A stretch of 64,000 nucleotides of DNA. It comes from Paraburkholderia tagetis. Its GTDB lineage: Bacteria > Pseudomonadota > Gammaproteobacteria > Burkholderiales > Burkholderiaceae. The stretch covers positions 1 through 64,000 of the forward strand of contig NZ_JAKLJA010000009.1 of assembly GCF_022213065.1 (NCBI RefSeq), given 5' to 3'. The notes under the pieces are model-generated. The model saw only the letters and a program-made list of their open reading frames with translations. It was not told where the DNA came from and did no database searches. The translations under genes and the position numbers were made by a program. This document shows positions 55,813 through 64,000 of the stretch, in pieces (position 1 is the stretch's first letter; each line of letters opens with the position of its first letter).

Positions 55813-57057
55813 ATGAGCGTTGCGAATTCCGCTGTGCGTCGACCTGCCCGTTCCACCATGACCTCAGGCGCCAGCAGCGCAAGCGTGCCACCTGGCGCGT
55901 CATCAACCTCTTCCACCTCATACACCGCCTCGTCCACCGCCTCGTCCACCGCCTCGTCCGCCGCATCGTCCACCACCTCGCCCGCCGCTACGCGCCGCGC
56001 GCGCCTCGAAGCCGCTACTCCCCCTGTCCTGCCGGGCCCGAGCACTTCGGCGGTGGCGATTGGCGCGACTGGCACGAGCGACGTGACTTGCGTGACGCTG
56101 GCGAATGCGTATCTGAGACTCGACGTCGCGCCCCAACTAGGCGGCGGCATCACGCGTTTCGACTGGCGCAGCGAAGGCGCGCTCGAGCCGGTGTTCCGGC
56201 GCTGCGAGCGCGTGAGCGCACGCATGGATCCGAACGATCTGGCGTGCTACCCGCTGCTGCCGTATTCGAACCGTATCGGCGCGGGGCGTTTTCATTTCGA
56301 TGGACGGCAGGTCGAAGTGCCGCGCAATCGCGCGAGCGAGCCACTGCCGATCCACGGTGATGGGTGGCTTGCGCACTGGACTGTCGCGGAGGCCGACCGC
56401 GAGCGCGTGCGCCTCGTGCTCGACCGCAGCGGCGGCGAGCCTTACGCCTATCGCGCCGTGCTTACCTATGCGCTCGATGGCGCAACGCTGGCGATGACAC
56501 TCGAAGTGGAGAATATGGGGCGCGAGGCACTGCCGTTCGGCCTGGGTGTTCATCCGTTTCTCGCGCGCGACGCGAGCACCGAGCTTTCCGCGCCCGCAAG
56601 TGGCCTGTGGCTTTCGGGCGCCGACTGGCTGCCAGTGCGTCACGTGCCTGCGCCGCCCGCATGGCAGTTCGGCGTGGCGTATCCGCTGCCAGAACAGTTG
56701 GTGAATCACGCCTTCAGCGGCTGGAGCGGGCGGGCGGCCGTGGTCTGGGAGCGCCGCCGGCTCTCGCTCTCGATCTGCGCGAACACCGACTATTACGTGC
56801 TCTACACGCCGCCTGGCGAGCACTTCTTTTGCTTCGAGCCCGTCGATCATCCGATCAACGCGGTCAATCTCGAAGGCGGCGGCGGGGCGCACGGCATGAC
56901 CGTGCTCGGCCACGGCGAGCGGCTCGTGCGCACATTCAGCTTCACCGTCGAGCGTATGGACATGCGCGAGACGGCAAGCCCGCACCGTCAAGGCGCGCGC
57001 GGGCGGGCCGGGGCGCGAGGCGCGAAGGGAGGGCGCGGGCGGCGCGCGGCGGGCTGA
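55813..57057 (+). CDS. Aldose 1-epimerase family protein with low-complexity N-terminus
   Basis: The protein has 414 residues, of which about the last 310 form the galactose-mutarotase beta fold: VTLANAYLRLDVAPQLGGGITRFD, the YPLLPYSNRIGAGRF substrate loop, the HGDGW motif with its catalytic His, GLGVHPF and a Glu near the C-terminus (FCFEPVDHPINAVN). It interconverts sugar anomers so the dehydrogenase receives its preferred form. Residues 15-95 are Ser/Thr/Ala-rich and include five 12-bp repeats; normal family members lack this part. GAGGAG precedes the ATG. The gap 55483-55812 holds no other gene I can support. Confidence 0.87.
   Translation: MSVANSAVRRPARSTMTSGASSASVPPGASSTSSTSYTASSTASSTASSAASSTTSPAATRRARLEAATPPVLPGPSTSAVAIGATGTSDVTCVTLANAYLRLDVAPQLGGGITRFDWRSEGALEPVFRRCERVSARMDPNDLACYPLLPYSNRIGAGRFHFDGRQVEVPRNRASEPLPIHGDGWLAHWTVAEADRERVRLVLDRSGGEPYAYRAVLTYALDGATLAMTLEVENMGREALPFGLGVHPFLARDASTELSAPASGLWLSGADWLPVRHVPAPPAWQFGVAYPLPEQLVNHAFSGWSGRAAVVWERRRLSLSICANTDYYVLYTPPGEHFFCFEPVDHPINAVNLEGGGGAHGMTVLGHGERLVRTFSFTVERMDMRETASPHRQGARGRAGARGAKGGRGRRAAG
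55924..55983 (+). repeat. Five in-frame 12-bp tandem repeats in the epimerase gene
   Basis: ACCGCCTCGTCC is repeated three times exactly (55924, 55936, 55948) and twice with changes (55960, 55972), encoding TASS/AASS/TTSP steps. Confidence 0.9.
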
Positions 57058-57113
57058 GGTTTGCCGCGGAGGGCTGTGCGACGCGAGTGCGGGGCGCCGG
57101 CAGCCAAGCCGGG

Positions 57114-57119
57114 TAAAAT
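57114..57119 (+). promoter_or_regulatory. Possible -10 element of pyrF
   Basis: TAAAAT in GGGTAAAATACGCGCC lies 42 bases before the pyrF ATG, the only AT-rich hexamer in a GC-rich leader. No good -35 was found at 16-18 bases. Confidence 0.4.
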
Positions 57120-57161
57120 ACGCGCCGTTTTCCCTACACCAGCTCACCGCGAGTCTTCACC

Positions 57162-57977
57162 ATGACTTCCTTTACTCAGACCCTCGGTGCCGCCTGGCAG
57201 CGCACTGGCTCGCTGCTGTGCGTCGGCCTCGACCCCGAGCCCACGAAATTCCCGGCCGCGCTGGCGGGCCGCAGCGATGCGATCTTCGAGTTCTGCCGTG
57301 ACATCGTCGACGCCACGGCGCCCTACGCGTGCTCGTTCAAGCCGCAGATCGCGTACTTCGCCGCGCACCGCGCCGAAGACCAGCTCGAAGCGCTGATCGC
57401 ACATATCCACGAGAAGCATCCGGGCCTGCCCGTGATCCTGGACGCCAAGCGCGGCGACATCGGCAGCACCGCCGAGCAGTACGCGCGCGAGGCGTTCGAG
57501 CGCTTCAAGGCCGACGCCGTGACGGTCAATCCCTATATGGGCTTCGATTCGATCGAGCCGTGGCTCGCGCATGAGGGCAAGGGCGTGATCGTGTTGTGCC
57601 GCACCTCGAACCCCGGCGGCTCCGACCTGCAGTTCCTCACCGTCGATGGCAAGCCGCTTTACCAGATCGTGGCCTCACTCGCTGCGCAAAAGTGGAACGC
57701 GAGCGGCGAGCTCGGCCTCGTGGTGGGCGCGACGTTTCCGAAGGAAATCGAGACGGTGCGTGCGCTCGTCGGCGACATGCCGCTCCTGATTCCGGGCATC
57801 GGTGCGCAAGGCGGCGATGTCGAAGCCACGGTGAAGGCGGGCCGCACCGCCAACGGCACGGGCATGCTCATCAACTCGTCGCGCGCGATTATCTACGCGA
57901 GCAAAGGCGAGGATTACGCGCAGGCGGCTGCAAGGGCTGCTGAGGAAACGCGCGACAGGATCAACGCGTATCGCTGA
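57162..57977 (+). CDS. pyrF: Orotidine 5'-phosphate decarboxylase PyrF
   Basis: PyrF makes UMP from OMP, the last step of pyrimidine synthesis. The 271-residue protein is the longer, type 2 form common in betaproteobacteria and actinobacteria. It shows [14 protein letters not shown], the FKPQIAYF segment, the catalytic [15 protein letters not shown] (Lys/Asp network near residue 90), [10 protein letters not shown] and the phosphate-site region [10 protein letters not shown]. It is not obviously linked to the sugar operon upstream. Confidence 0.96.
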   Translation: MTSFTQTLGAAWQRTGSLLCVGLDPEPTKFPAALAGRSDAIFEFCRDIVDATAPYACSFKPQIAYFAAHRAEDQLEALIAHIHEKHPGLPVILDAKRGDIGSTAEQYAREAFERFKADAVTVNPYMGFDSIEPWLAHEGKGVIVLCRTSNPGGSDLQFLTVDGKPLYQIVASLAAQKWNASGELGLVVGATFPKEIETVRALVGDMPLLIPGIGAQGGDVEATVKAGRTANGTGMLINSSRAIIYASKGEDYAQAAARAAEETRDRINAYR

Positions 57978-57985
57978 TGCCGGCA

Positions 57986-58008
57986 GGCCGGTGCGCAGGG
58001 CACCGGCC
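57986..58008 (+). terminator. Hairpin after pyrF, possible terminator
   Basis: GGCCGGTGC pairs perfectly with GCACCGGCC around GCAGG, 9 bases after the pyrF stop. No U-tract follows, so it may act as an mRNA 3'-end stabiliser or with Rho. Confidence 0.4.
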
Positions 58009-58103
58009 CGCCTTGGAGTCTGTATTCGCGCTTCCCGAAACTAAGAAAGATCCTCGTGTATTTGAAGTAATTAAGAAAAGTCCCATTCGATACCCGACGC
58101 TCC

Positions 58104-58422
58104 CTCAGTAAGATCTGAGCCGTTGTGGGCGAGCTGTAGGAGAGATTCGTGATTTCCTCCGCTTGTTCATCGGAGTTCCGGCACGCGCTATTGGCCTGCT
58201 TCTGTAGGGGCCAACGCGTGATTGCCCTGGCTCGCAGCGCCGGGCGCGCAGACCAGCCAGGCAAATGTCTCGTTCCCGGTCGACGAATGGCGATCGTCGC
58301 CAGTCATCAGGCGACGCTCCAACGGAACACGCTGTAGGGAGCGTGTCGCGGATGGTCGGTGTGACCATCCGCATTTGGCAGGGCTTTTGCGGCGCATCCA
58401 TGGGTGCGCCGCTTCTTTTTTG
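58104..58422 (+). ncRNA. Candidate structured RNA: consecutive hairpins ending in an intrinsic terminator
   Basis: No known protein gene explains this 500-base gap between pyrF and the cupin gene. On the plus strand it holds a run of local stems: CTCAG/CTGAG (58104-58119), CTCCG/CGGAG (58157-58175), TGGCC/GGCCA (58192-58213), CCTGGCT/AGCCAGG (58226-58261), TGGCGA/TCGCCA (58288-58302), ACACGCT/AGCGTGT (58327-58346), a perfect 10-bp GCGGATGGTC/GACCATCCGC (58348-58372), then a terminator (58389-58422). The shorter stems may be chance in GC-rich DNA; the last four are stronger. An AT-rich stretch at 58040-58095 could hold a promoter. I do not recognise the RNA family. A 62-codon GTG frame (58149-58337) with a good SD overlaps it. 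Confidence 0.4.
58389..58422 (+). terminator. Orphan intrinsic terminator (plus strand)
   Basis: GCGGCGCA (58389-58396) pairs with TGCGCCGC (58405-58412) and is followed by TTCTTTTTTT. No recognised plus-strand gene lies between it and pyrF 410 bases upstream, which implies an unannotated transcript. Confidence 0.75.
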
Positions 58423-58447
58423 TGCACGGCGCCCGCACGGGCGCTTC

Positions 58448-58473
58448 AAAAAAGCACTCGCGTTCCCGAACGC
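58448..58473 (-). terminator. Possible terminator of the cupin gene
   Basis: Read leftwards, GCGTT and AACGC pair around CGGG, and six T follow after a short GAGTGC spacer. It starts four bases after the cupin stop. Confidence 0.45.
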
Positions 58474-58476
58474 AGC

Positions 58477-59061
58477 TCAATCCTTTCTTGCGGCCGCTAT
58501 TCCCGCTATCCCAGCCGGCTTGCCGAATAGCTCGAGGATCCCGCGATGCAGCGGGTATTTGTCGACGAGCGCATTCACATCCGCAATCTCGAACTCGCTG
58601 AACTCGAACCCCGGCGCAACCGTGCAGCCCACGAGCGCATACGTGGACGGGTCGCAGCAGCGCGCCGCGAACCAGTGTCCTGCGGGCACCACCGCCTGAA
58701 ATACCGTGCCCGGATGATCGAGCGCGTGGCCGAGCTTGCGCGTGGAGAGGACGCCGCGCTCGTCGATCGAATGAATCTCGACGGGCGAGCCCGCGTAGAA
58801 GTGCCACAGCTCGTCGGACCGGATGCGGTGCCAGGCCGAATAGGCGCCGTTCGCGAGGAGGAAGTAGATCGCGGTCGAGGCCGCGCGCAGGCCTTCGTCG
58901 GCCGGTGTGCCGTCGCGGCGGACCAGCTTGTCCGAACGGTAGGTTTCGCTGTAGTAGCCGCCTTCCGGATGGGGTTCGAGCCCGAAGCGGCGGATCAGTT
59001 CGTCGACGGCGCTGCCGGCATTCCGGACGCTGGCCGGGGCGGTTGAATTCTCGATGGTCAT
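58477..59061 (-). CDS. DUF985 cupin-fold protein
   Basis: This 194-residue protein of the DUF985 cupin family shows the FGLEPHPEGGYYSETYRS opening (residues 27-45), AIYFLLANGAYSAWHRIRSDELWHFYAGSPVEIH in the middle, and the closing VGCTVAPGFEFSEFE. The conserved His/Glu residues are those of a cupin metal or sugar pocket. Function is unknown; some members resemble sugar epimerases. ATG 59061 follows GGAGG; a longer start at 59094 is less likely. Confidence 0.87.
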   Translation of the reverse strand: MTIENSTAPASVRNAGSAVDELIRRFGLEPHPEGGYYSETYRSDKLVRRDGTPADEGLRAASTAIYFLLANGAYSAWHRIRSDELWHFYAGSPVEIHSIDERGVLSTRKLGHALDHPGTVFQAVVPAGHWFAARCCDPSTYALVGCTVAPGFEFSEFEIADVNALVDKYPLHRGILELFGKPAGIAGIAAARKD

Positions 59062-59162
59062 GGGTGCGGGCCTCCTTGTCCTTGTCGATCGCACGACGCT
59101 GTCAGGTTTGGCGTAGGGTCGGTCATCTCCGGGCGTTGGGCGTTCGAGGAGGCCGGACGGCT

Positions 59163-59663
59163 TCAGCGTTCCTTTTCGTCGATCAGCGCCAGCAGCCCTC
59201 GCAGCGCATGGGTTGCAGCCTGCACGCGGATCTGTTCGCGGTCGCCTTTGAAGACCAGCGTTTCGACGCTCGTGTGCAACCGGTTGCTCCAGCCGAACGA
59301 CACCATGCCGACCGGTTTTTCCGGCGTGCCGCCACCCGGGCCGGCGACGCCTGTGATGGCGAGCGAAACTTGTGCCCGGCTGTTGCGCAGCGCGCCTTCG
59401 GCCATCGCGCGCGCGACTGGCTCGCTCACGGCGCCGTGCTTTTCGATGAGCTCGGCCGGCACGCCGATCATCTCCGTCTTCGCCTGATTCGAATACGTGA
59501 CGAAGCCGCGTTCGAACCAGCCGCTGCTGCCGGAAATGTCGGTGATGGCGGTGGCGACCATGCCGCCGGTGCAGGACTCGGCGGTGGCCAGCATGATCCG
59601 GGCGTCACGCAGCTTGTTGCCGGCGCGGATGGCGAGTTGGTGAACGACGGAATCGGTAGACAT
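59163..59663 (-). CDS. pncC: Nicotinamide-nucleotide amidohydrolase PncC (CinA C-terminal type)
   Basis: This 166-residue stand-alone CinA C-terminal domain deamidates nicotinamide mononucleotide to nicotinate mononucleotide for NAD recycling. Visible family motifs are LATAESCTGGMVATAITDISGSSGWFERGFVTYSN (catalytic Ser/Thr region, residues 25-58), GAVSEPVARAMAEGAL and SLAITGVAGPGGGTPEKPVG. It is the third gene of a thiL-pgpA-pncC run on the minus strand, 87 bases after pgpA. Confidence 0.94.
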   Translation of the reverse strand: MSTDSVVHQLAIRAGNKLRDARIMLATAESCTGGMVATAITDISGSSGWFERGFVTYSNQAKTEMIGVPAELIEKHGAVSEPVARAMAEGALRNSRAQVSLAITGVAGPGGGTPEKPVGMVSFGWSNRLHTSVETLVFKGDREQIRVQAATHALRGLLALIDEKER

Positions 59664-59749
59664 GAAGAAGTGTCCGTGGCGGTGTGGCGGTTTGTGTTCG
59701 CTTGTGTTCTTTTGGGGAGCGGTGGCGGCGTGTGAGGCGTGCGTGGCGC

Positions 59750-60373
59750 TCAGACCGACATGCGCCAGAGCGCGACCACGAGCAGCGTGAAGAACGCGGC
59801 AACGAGGTCGTCGAGCATGATGCCGAAGCCGCCCTTGAAGCAGCGCTCGAAATAGCGGATGGGCGGCGGCTTGACCGTGTCGAAGAGACGGAATACGACG
59901 AACGCCCAGAGTTTGCCCATGAAGCCGATGGGCGTGATCATCAGCAGCACGAGCCAGAACGCGACAATCTCATCCCAGACGATGGCCGAAGGGTCTTCGG
60001 TACGCAGCGTCTTCGCGGTGAAGCCGGTGATGCCGATGCCGGCAAGAAAACCCACGACGATCAAGAGGCCCCAGTCAAGCACCGTGAAGTAGCGGTTGAG
60101 CACCTCGAAGGATGCCCATGCGAACAGGGTGCCGGCCGTGCCCGGCGCGAGCCGCGAAAGTCCGGCGCCGAAGCCGAGCGAGATGATATGCAGCGGATGC
60201 GTGAGCATGAACGGCGCGTCGGCGCGGCGCGGTCCCGTGCTGGCGGTGTTCGCGGCGTTGGGGCTTGTGGCGCCGTTCGCACCGTTTGTACCGTTTGTAC
60301 CGGGCGAGCCGGAAACGGGCTGGCCGGCCGTCGCGAGTTTGTCGGCGGGCGAGGGCGTGGGGTCAGTCTGCAT
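59750..60373 (-). CDS. pgpA: Phosphatidylglycerophosphatase A
   Basis: This 207-residue integral membrane phosphatase converts phosphatidylglycerophosphate to phosphatidylglycerol. Family motifs are LGFGAGLSRLAPGTAGTLFAW, IVWDEIVAFWLVLL, FRLFDTVKPPPI and GGFGIMLDDLVAA, with three to four membrane helices. The first 50 residues are a low-complexity extension (GTNGTNGANGAT) containing 9-bp repeats at about 60272-60300 and not usual for PgpA; MLTHPLHIISLG near residue 56 would be a family-like start. The ATG overlaps the end of thiL by 11 bases. Confidence 0.93.
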   Translation of the reverse strand: MQTDPTPSPADKLATAGQPVSGSPGTNGTNGANGATSPNAANTASTGPRRADAPFMLTHPLHIISLGFGAGLSRLAPGTAGTLFAWASFEVLNRYFTVLDWGLLIVVGFLAGIGITGFTAKTLRTEDPSAIVWDEIVAFWLVLLMITPIGFMGKLWAFVVFRLFDTVKPPPIRYFERCFKGGFGIMLDDLVAAFFTLLVVALWRMSV

Positions 60374-61421
60374 GGAAATGATCGAAGCCTTGCAACGTCA
60401 GATTGAGCGGCGCACCGGACGCGTCGCGCCACGCGATCGCGGGCCACGCCTGCGTGGTGCGCCTTGTTTGCGCATCGACCGCATCGGCGGTCCCGGCCGA
60501 TGCGGGGGAGGCGGCCGTCTCAGGAGAAGTTATTGTACCGATGCGCGTCACGCGCACGCCCGCCTGTTGCGCCGCTGCCTCGACGGCCCCGCGCTGCGCT
60601 TGCGCCGCCGTGAAGCAGAGTTCGTAGTCGTCGCCGCCGGCGAGCGCACATTGCAGCTGTAGCGCGCGCGGCAGGCGCGCGAGCGCGTCCGAGAGCGGCA
60701 GCGCGTCCACGTCGATCTCGGCATTCACATGCGAACGCTCGAGGATGTGCCGCAGGTCGCCGGCAAGGCCGTCGGAGACGTCCAGCGCCGCGCGTGCGAT
60801 GCCGGCGAGCGCGAGGCCGAGCGCAACGCGCGGCTCGGGGTATTCGAGCGCGCGGCGAAAATGCGTGGCGTCGGCGCCATCGATCCGCGCTTGCGGCCAA
60901 TCGCCGCGCAGCACGCCCAGACCGGCACGCGCGTTGCCGGGCGTACCCGACACCCAGATGTCGTCGCCGGGCTGCGCCGCATCGCGCCGAAGCGCGGCGT
61001 CCTGGCGCACGGAGCCGAACACCGTGATGCATAGATTGAGCGGCCCGGCGGTGGTATCCCCGCCAATCAGCTCGCAGCCATACCGGTCGGCCAGCTCGAA
61101 AAGCCCGCGGCTGAACGCTTCGAGCCAGTCCTCGCGCGGCTTGGGCAGTGCGAACGCGAGCGTAAAGCCGAGCGGCGCCGCGCCCATCGCGGCGAGATCG
61201 GAGAGATTCACGGCGAGCGCCTTGTGGCCGAGCGCGTGAGGATCGACGTCGGAAAGGAAGTGACGGCCCTCCACGAGCATGTCCGTCGAAACGGCCAGCA
61301 TCTCGCCGGCTGCGGGCGCGATCAGCGCGCAATCGTCGCCGATGCCCAGCGCGGCGCGGCGCGTGTTGGTGCGTGCGCGTCGCGCGAAATAACGGTCGAT
61401 CAGGGAGAACTCGGAAAGCAT
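60363..61421 (-). CDS. thiL: Thiamine-monophosphate kinase
   Basis: ThiL phosphorylates thiamine monophosphate to thiamine diphosphate. The 352-residue PurM-like ATPase starts with MLSEFSLIDRYFAR and shows the metal/nucleotide residues of GIGDDCALI (residues 26-34), STDMLVEGRHF, NLSDLAAMGA, ELIGGDTTAGPL, ALDVSDGLAGD and AGGDDYELCFT. It is longer than many homologues because of a variable C-terminal stretch (about 300-330). It is the first gene of the minus-strand thiL-pgpA-pncC operon and is divergent from maeB. Confidence 0.96.
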   Translation of the reverse strand: MLSEFSLIDRYFARRARTNTRRAALGIGDDCALIAPAAGEMLAVSTDMLVEGRHFLSDVDPHALGHKALAVNLSDLAAMGAAPLGFTLAFALPKPREDWLEAFSRGLFELADRYGCELIGGDTTAGPLNLCITVFGSVRQDAALRRDAAQPGDDIWVSGTPGNARAGLGVLRGDWPQARIDGADATHFRRALEYPEPRVALGLALAGIARAALDVSDGLAGDLRHILERSHVNAEIDVDALPLSDALARLPRALQLQCALAGGDDYELCFTAAQAQRGAVEAAAQQAGVRVTRIGTITSPETAASPASAGTADAVDAQTRRTTQAWPAIAWRDASGAPLNLTLQGFDHFHAD

Positions 61422-61544
61422 GACGAAAGGTCTATGGCAAATGGCTCGGATGGTCTGGCGCGAGCCCCGCCGGCGGGGCGTTTCCCTCGTTCCGGTCGCG
61501 GCAGATGCGCTCCATCTGTAAAGAATGCTGTTGTGGATTGGCGC

Positions 61545-61550
61545 TACAAT
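61545..61550 (+). promoter_or_regulatory. Possible -10 element of maeB
   Basis: TACAAT, 52 bases before the maeB ATG in the thiL-maeB divergent region, matches five of six bases of TATAAT. No clear -35 is correctly spaced. Confidence 0.4.
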
Positions 61551-61601
61551 GCGATCGATCCAGATCTTGCCATTCTAGTCTGCACTCACGTCCTGCCTGC
61601 C

Positions 61602-63896
61602 ATGTCGAATTCCGCCACGAACAAGCTTCGCGAAGCCGCCCTCGACTATCACGAATTTCCTGTGCCGGGAAAGATCGCGATTGCGCCGACCAAGCAAATG
61701 ATCAACCAGCGCGACCTCTCGCTCGCGTACTCGCCGGGCGTTGCGTTCGCGTGCGAAGCGATCGTCGAGAATCCGCTGAACGCCGCGCGCTTCACGGCGC
61801 GCAGCAATCTCGTGGGCGTCGTGTCGAACGGTACGGCCGTGCTGGGCCTCGGCAACATCGGGCCGCTCGCGTCGAAGCCGGTCATGGAAGGCAAGGCGGT
61901 GCTGTTCAAGAAGTTCGCGGGCATCGACGTGTTCGACATCGAGCTGAACGAGACGGACCCACACAAGCTCGTGGACGTGATCGCCGCGCTCGAGCCCACG
62001 TTCGGCGGCATCAATCTGGAAGACATCAAGGCGCCGGAATGCTTCATCGTCGAACGTGAAGCGCGCAAGCGCATGAAGATCCCGGTCTTCCACGACGACC
62101 AGCATGGCACGGCTATCGTGGTGGCGGCGGCGTTCACCAACGGTCTGAAGGTCGTGGGCAAGGACATCAAGAAGGTGAAGCTCGTGGCCTCGGGCGCGGG
62201 CGCGGCGGCGCTGGCGTGTCTCGACCTGCTGGTCGACCTTGGCCTGCCGCTCGAGAACATCTATGTGACCGACCTCGCGGGCGTGGTCTACAAGGGCCGT
62301 ACCGAGCTGATGGACCCGGTCAAGGAGCGCTTCGCACGCGAAACCGAAGCGCGCACGCTCGCCGAAGTAATCGAAGGCGCCGACATTTTTCTCGGCCTTT
62401 CCGCAGGCGGCGTCCTCAAGCCGGAAATGGTCAAGCAGATGGCCGGCAACCCGCTCATCCTCGCGCTCGCGAATCCCACGCCGGAAATCCTGCCGGAACT
62501 CGCGCTCGAAGTGCGTCCGGACGCCGTGCTCGCGACGGGCCGCACGGACTACCCGAACCAGGTGAACAACGTCCTGTGCTTCCCGTTCATCTTCCGCGGC
62601 GCGCTCGACGTGGGCGCGACCACCATCACGCGCGAGATGGAAATCGCCGCCGTGAATGCGATCGCGGAACTGGCGCGTCAGGAGCAGAGCGACGTCGTGG
62701 CTACCGCCTACGGCATCCAGGATCTGCAATTCGGGCCGGAATACCTGATTCCGAAGCCCTTCGATCCGCGCCTGATCGTGAAGATCGCGCCGGCCGTCGC
62801 CAAAGCGGCGATGGATTCAGGGGTCGCGACGCGTCCGATCGAGGACATGGATGCCTACATGCAGCACCTGCAGCAGTTCGTCTATCACAGCGGCACGACC
62901 ATGAAGCCGATCTTCCAGCTCGCGCGCGCCGCCGAGCCGGAGAAGAAGCGCATCGTGTTCGCCGAGGGCGAAGAGGAGCGCATCCTGCGCGCGGTGCAGA
63001 TCGTGGTCGACGAAAAACTCGCGAAGCCCATCCTGATCGGCCGCCCGGCAGTGATCGAGCAGCGCATGGCGCGCTACGGCCTGCGTCTTGTCGCGGGTCA
63101 GGACTACACGGTCGTCAACACCGACCACGACGAACGCTACCGCGAGTTTTGGCAGAGCTACGCGAAGCTGATGGCGCGCAAGGGCATCACGCAGCAAATG
63201 GCGAAGCTCGAAATGCGCCGCCGCACGACGCTGATCGGCTCGATGCTCGTGGAGAAGGGCGAGGCCGACGGCATGATTTGCGGCACCGTCAGCACGACGC
63301 ACCGCCATCTGCATTTCATCGACCAGGTGATCGGCAAGAAGGCGGGCTGCAATGTCTACGGAGCGATGAACGCGCTCGTGTTGCCGAACCGCCAGATCTT
63401 CGTGGTCGACACGCACGTGAACGTCGACCCGACGCCCGAGCAGCTTGCCGAGATCACGATCATGGCGGCCGAGGAGGTGCGGCGCTTTGGCATCGAGCCG
63501 AAGGTCGCGCTGTGCTCGCATTCGAACTTCGGTTCGAGCCTCGCGCCTTCGGCGCAGAAGATGCGCGATCTGCTGGAGATCCTCAAGGAGCGCGCGCCGG
63601 ACCTCCAGGTGGACGGCGAGATGCACGGCGACGTCGCACTCGACGCGAACCTGCGCCGCGAGATCCTGCCGGAGTCGACGCTGGAAGGCGACGCGAATCT
63701 GCTCGTCATGCCAAACATCGACGCTGCGAACATCTCGTACAACCTGCTGAAGACGGCGGCGGGCAACAACATTGCCATCGGCCCGATGCTGCTCGGCGCG
63801 GCCAAGCCGGTGCATGTGCTGACCGCTTCGGCCACCGTGCGCCGGATTGTCAACATGGCTGCACTGCTGGTCGCGGATGTGAACGCGGCGCGTTAG
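61602..63896 (+). CDS. maeB: NADP-type malic enzyme with C-terminal phosphotransacetylase-like domain
   Basis: This 764-residue MaeB decarboxylates malate to pyruvate. The malic-enzyme part (residues 1-430) has [29 protein letters not shown], the metal-binding [10 protein letters not shown] and a Rossmann [10 protein letters not shown]. The second part (about 440-764) is a phosphate acetyl/butyryltransferase-like domain ([36 protein letters not shown]) that in MaeB proteins is regulatory, binding acetyl-CoA, rather than catalytic. The ATG at 61602 gives the family start [20 protein letters not shown]; upstream in-frame codons are not used. Confidence 0.95.
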   Translation: MSNSATNKLREAALDYHEFPVPGKIAIAPTKQMINQRDLSLAYSPGVAFACEAIVENPLNAARFTARSNLVGVVSNGTAVLGLGNIGPLASKPVMEGKAVLFKKFAGIDVFDIELNETDPHKLVDVIAALEPTFGGINLEDIKAPECFIVEREARKRMKIPVFHDDQHGTAIVVAAAFTNGLKVVGKDIKKVKLVASGAGAAALACLDLLVDLGLPLENIYVTDLAGVVYKGRTELMDPVKERFARETEARTLAEVIEGADIFLGLSAGGVLKPEMVKQMAGNPLILALANPTPEILPELALEVRPDAVLATGRTDYPNQVNNVLCFPFIFRGALDVGATTITREMEIAAVNAIAELARQEQSDVVATAYGIQDLQFGPEYLIPKPFDPRLIVKIAPAVAKAAMDSGVATRPIEDMDAYMQHLQQFVYHSGTTMKPIFQLARAAEPEKKRIVFAEGEEERILRAVQIVVDEKLAKPILIGRPAVIEQRMARYGLRLVAGQDYTVVNTDHDERYREFWQSYAKLMARKGITQQMAKLEMRRRTTLIGSMLVEKGEADGMICGTVSTTHRHLHFIDQVIGKKAGCNVYGAMNALVLPNRQIFVVDTHVNVDPTPEQLAEITIMAAEEVRRFGIEPKVALCSHSNFGSSLAPSAQKMRDLLEILKERAPDLQVDGEMHGDVALDANLRREILPESTLEGDANLLVMPNIDAANISYNLLKTAAGNNIAIGPMLLGAAKPVHVLTASATVRRIVNMAALLVADVNAAR

Positions 63897-63917
63897 TTTT
63901 TCGGGCAAGCTCGCATC

Positions 63918-63938
63918 AGGCCGCATCCCCTGCGGTCT
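63918..63938 (+). terminator. Possible terminator after maeB
   Basis: AGGCCGCA pairs with TGCGGTCT (one G-U) around TCCCC, 22 bases after the maeB stop, followed by GATATTT. The U-tract is weak. The remaining bases to 64000 show no gene start I can support. Confidence 0.45.
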
Positions 63939-64000
63939 GATATTTCGCACAGATGGCTTCGTACCGGCGGCGCGCCGCTCGCCGCCGGTCTTGGACCCGC

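Noticed and set aside
58149..58337. 62-codon GTG frame with a good Shine-Dalgarno in the pyrF-cupin gap
   Set aside because: No recognisable domain, and the sequence is better explained by consecutive RNA stems; kept only as a possibility under the RNA finding.

Overview
The window is GC-rich, densely coded chromosomal DNA from a Gram-negative betaproteobacterium, most likely Burkholderiaceae (Paraburkholderia/Caballeronia/Burkholderia type). The basis is gene content: a narK1K2GHJI-narXL cluster, uvrA next to an MFS gene and ssb, an OpcP-type porin, many LysR/IclR/RpiR/MarR regulators, and oxidative sugar catabolism. No rRNA, tRNA or CRISPR array was seen. Species was not determined.

Layout. 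1-122: right end of an ISAs1-type insertion sequence. 226-13325: respiratory nitrate reduction, with two NarK transporters, nitrate reductase NarGHI, its chaperone NarJ, a terminator, and the NarX/NarL two-component system. NarL-like 7-2-7 sites lie before narK1 and narG. 13353-19712: AI-2E-type membrane protein, uvrA, MFS transporter, ssb. 19872-22889: hcp plus a ferredoxin reductase, behind a strong NsrR-type operator and an FNR-like box, so the region also carries the nitrosative-stress side of nitrate respiration. 22941-24624: YheO-type regulator and a PLP dehydratase of the threo-3-hydroxyaspartate type. 24797-25130: MFS remnant.

25232-32648: a signalling locus of two overlapping RcsB/BvgA-like response regulators, an aquaporin, and a 1571-residue BvgS-type hybrid sensor kinase with two periplasmic binding domains, two PAS domains, a degenerate receiver, a true receiver and an Hpt domain. 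It looks like a self-contained phosphorelay. 32900-40404: LysR regulator, porin, CHRD protein, esterase, EcsC-like protein, EmrB-type exporter, MarR regulator.

40525-45092: probable D-amino-acid catabolism (DSD1-like deaminase divergent from an RpiR regulator, N-acyl-D-amino-acid deacylase, RidA). 45150-45827: intact HigA-like antitoxin with a frameshifted toxin. 46086-57057: sugar operon with IclR regulator, DgoK, DgoA, SDR, AraFGH-type ABC importer, sugar 1-dehydrogenase, SMP-30 lactonase and aldose epimerase. This is an oxidative D-galactose/L-arabinose pathway whose aldonate dehydratase is not in the window. 57162-63896: pyrF, a stretch of consecutive hairpins ending in an orphan terminator (possible structured RNA), a DUF985 cupin, the thiL-pgpA-pncC operon, and malic enzyme maeB.

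A theme across the window is short tandem repeats with a 12-bp period. Most are in frame and encode Ala/Ser/Thr/Pro-rich linkers or tails in otherwise conserved enzymes; one is intergenic.
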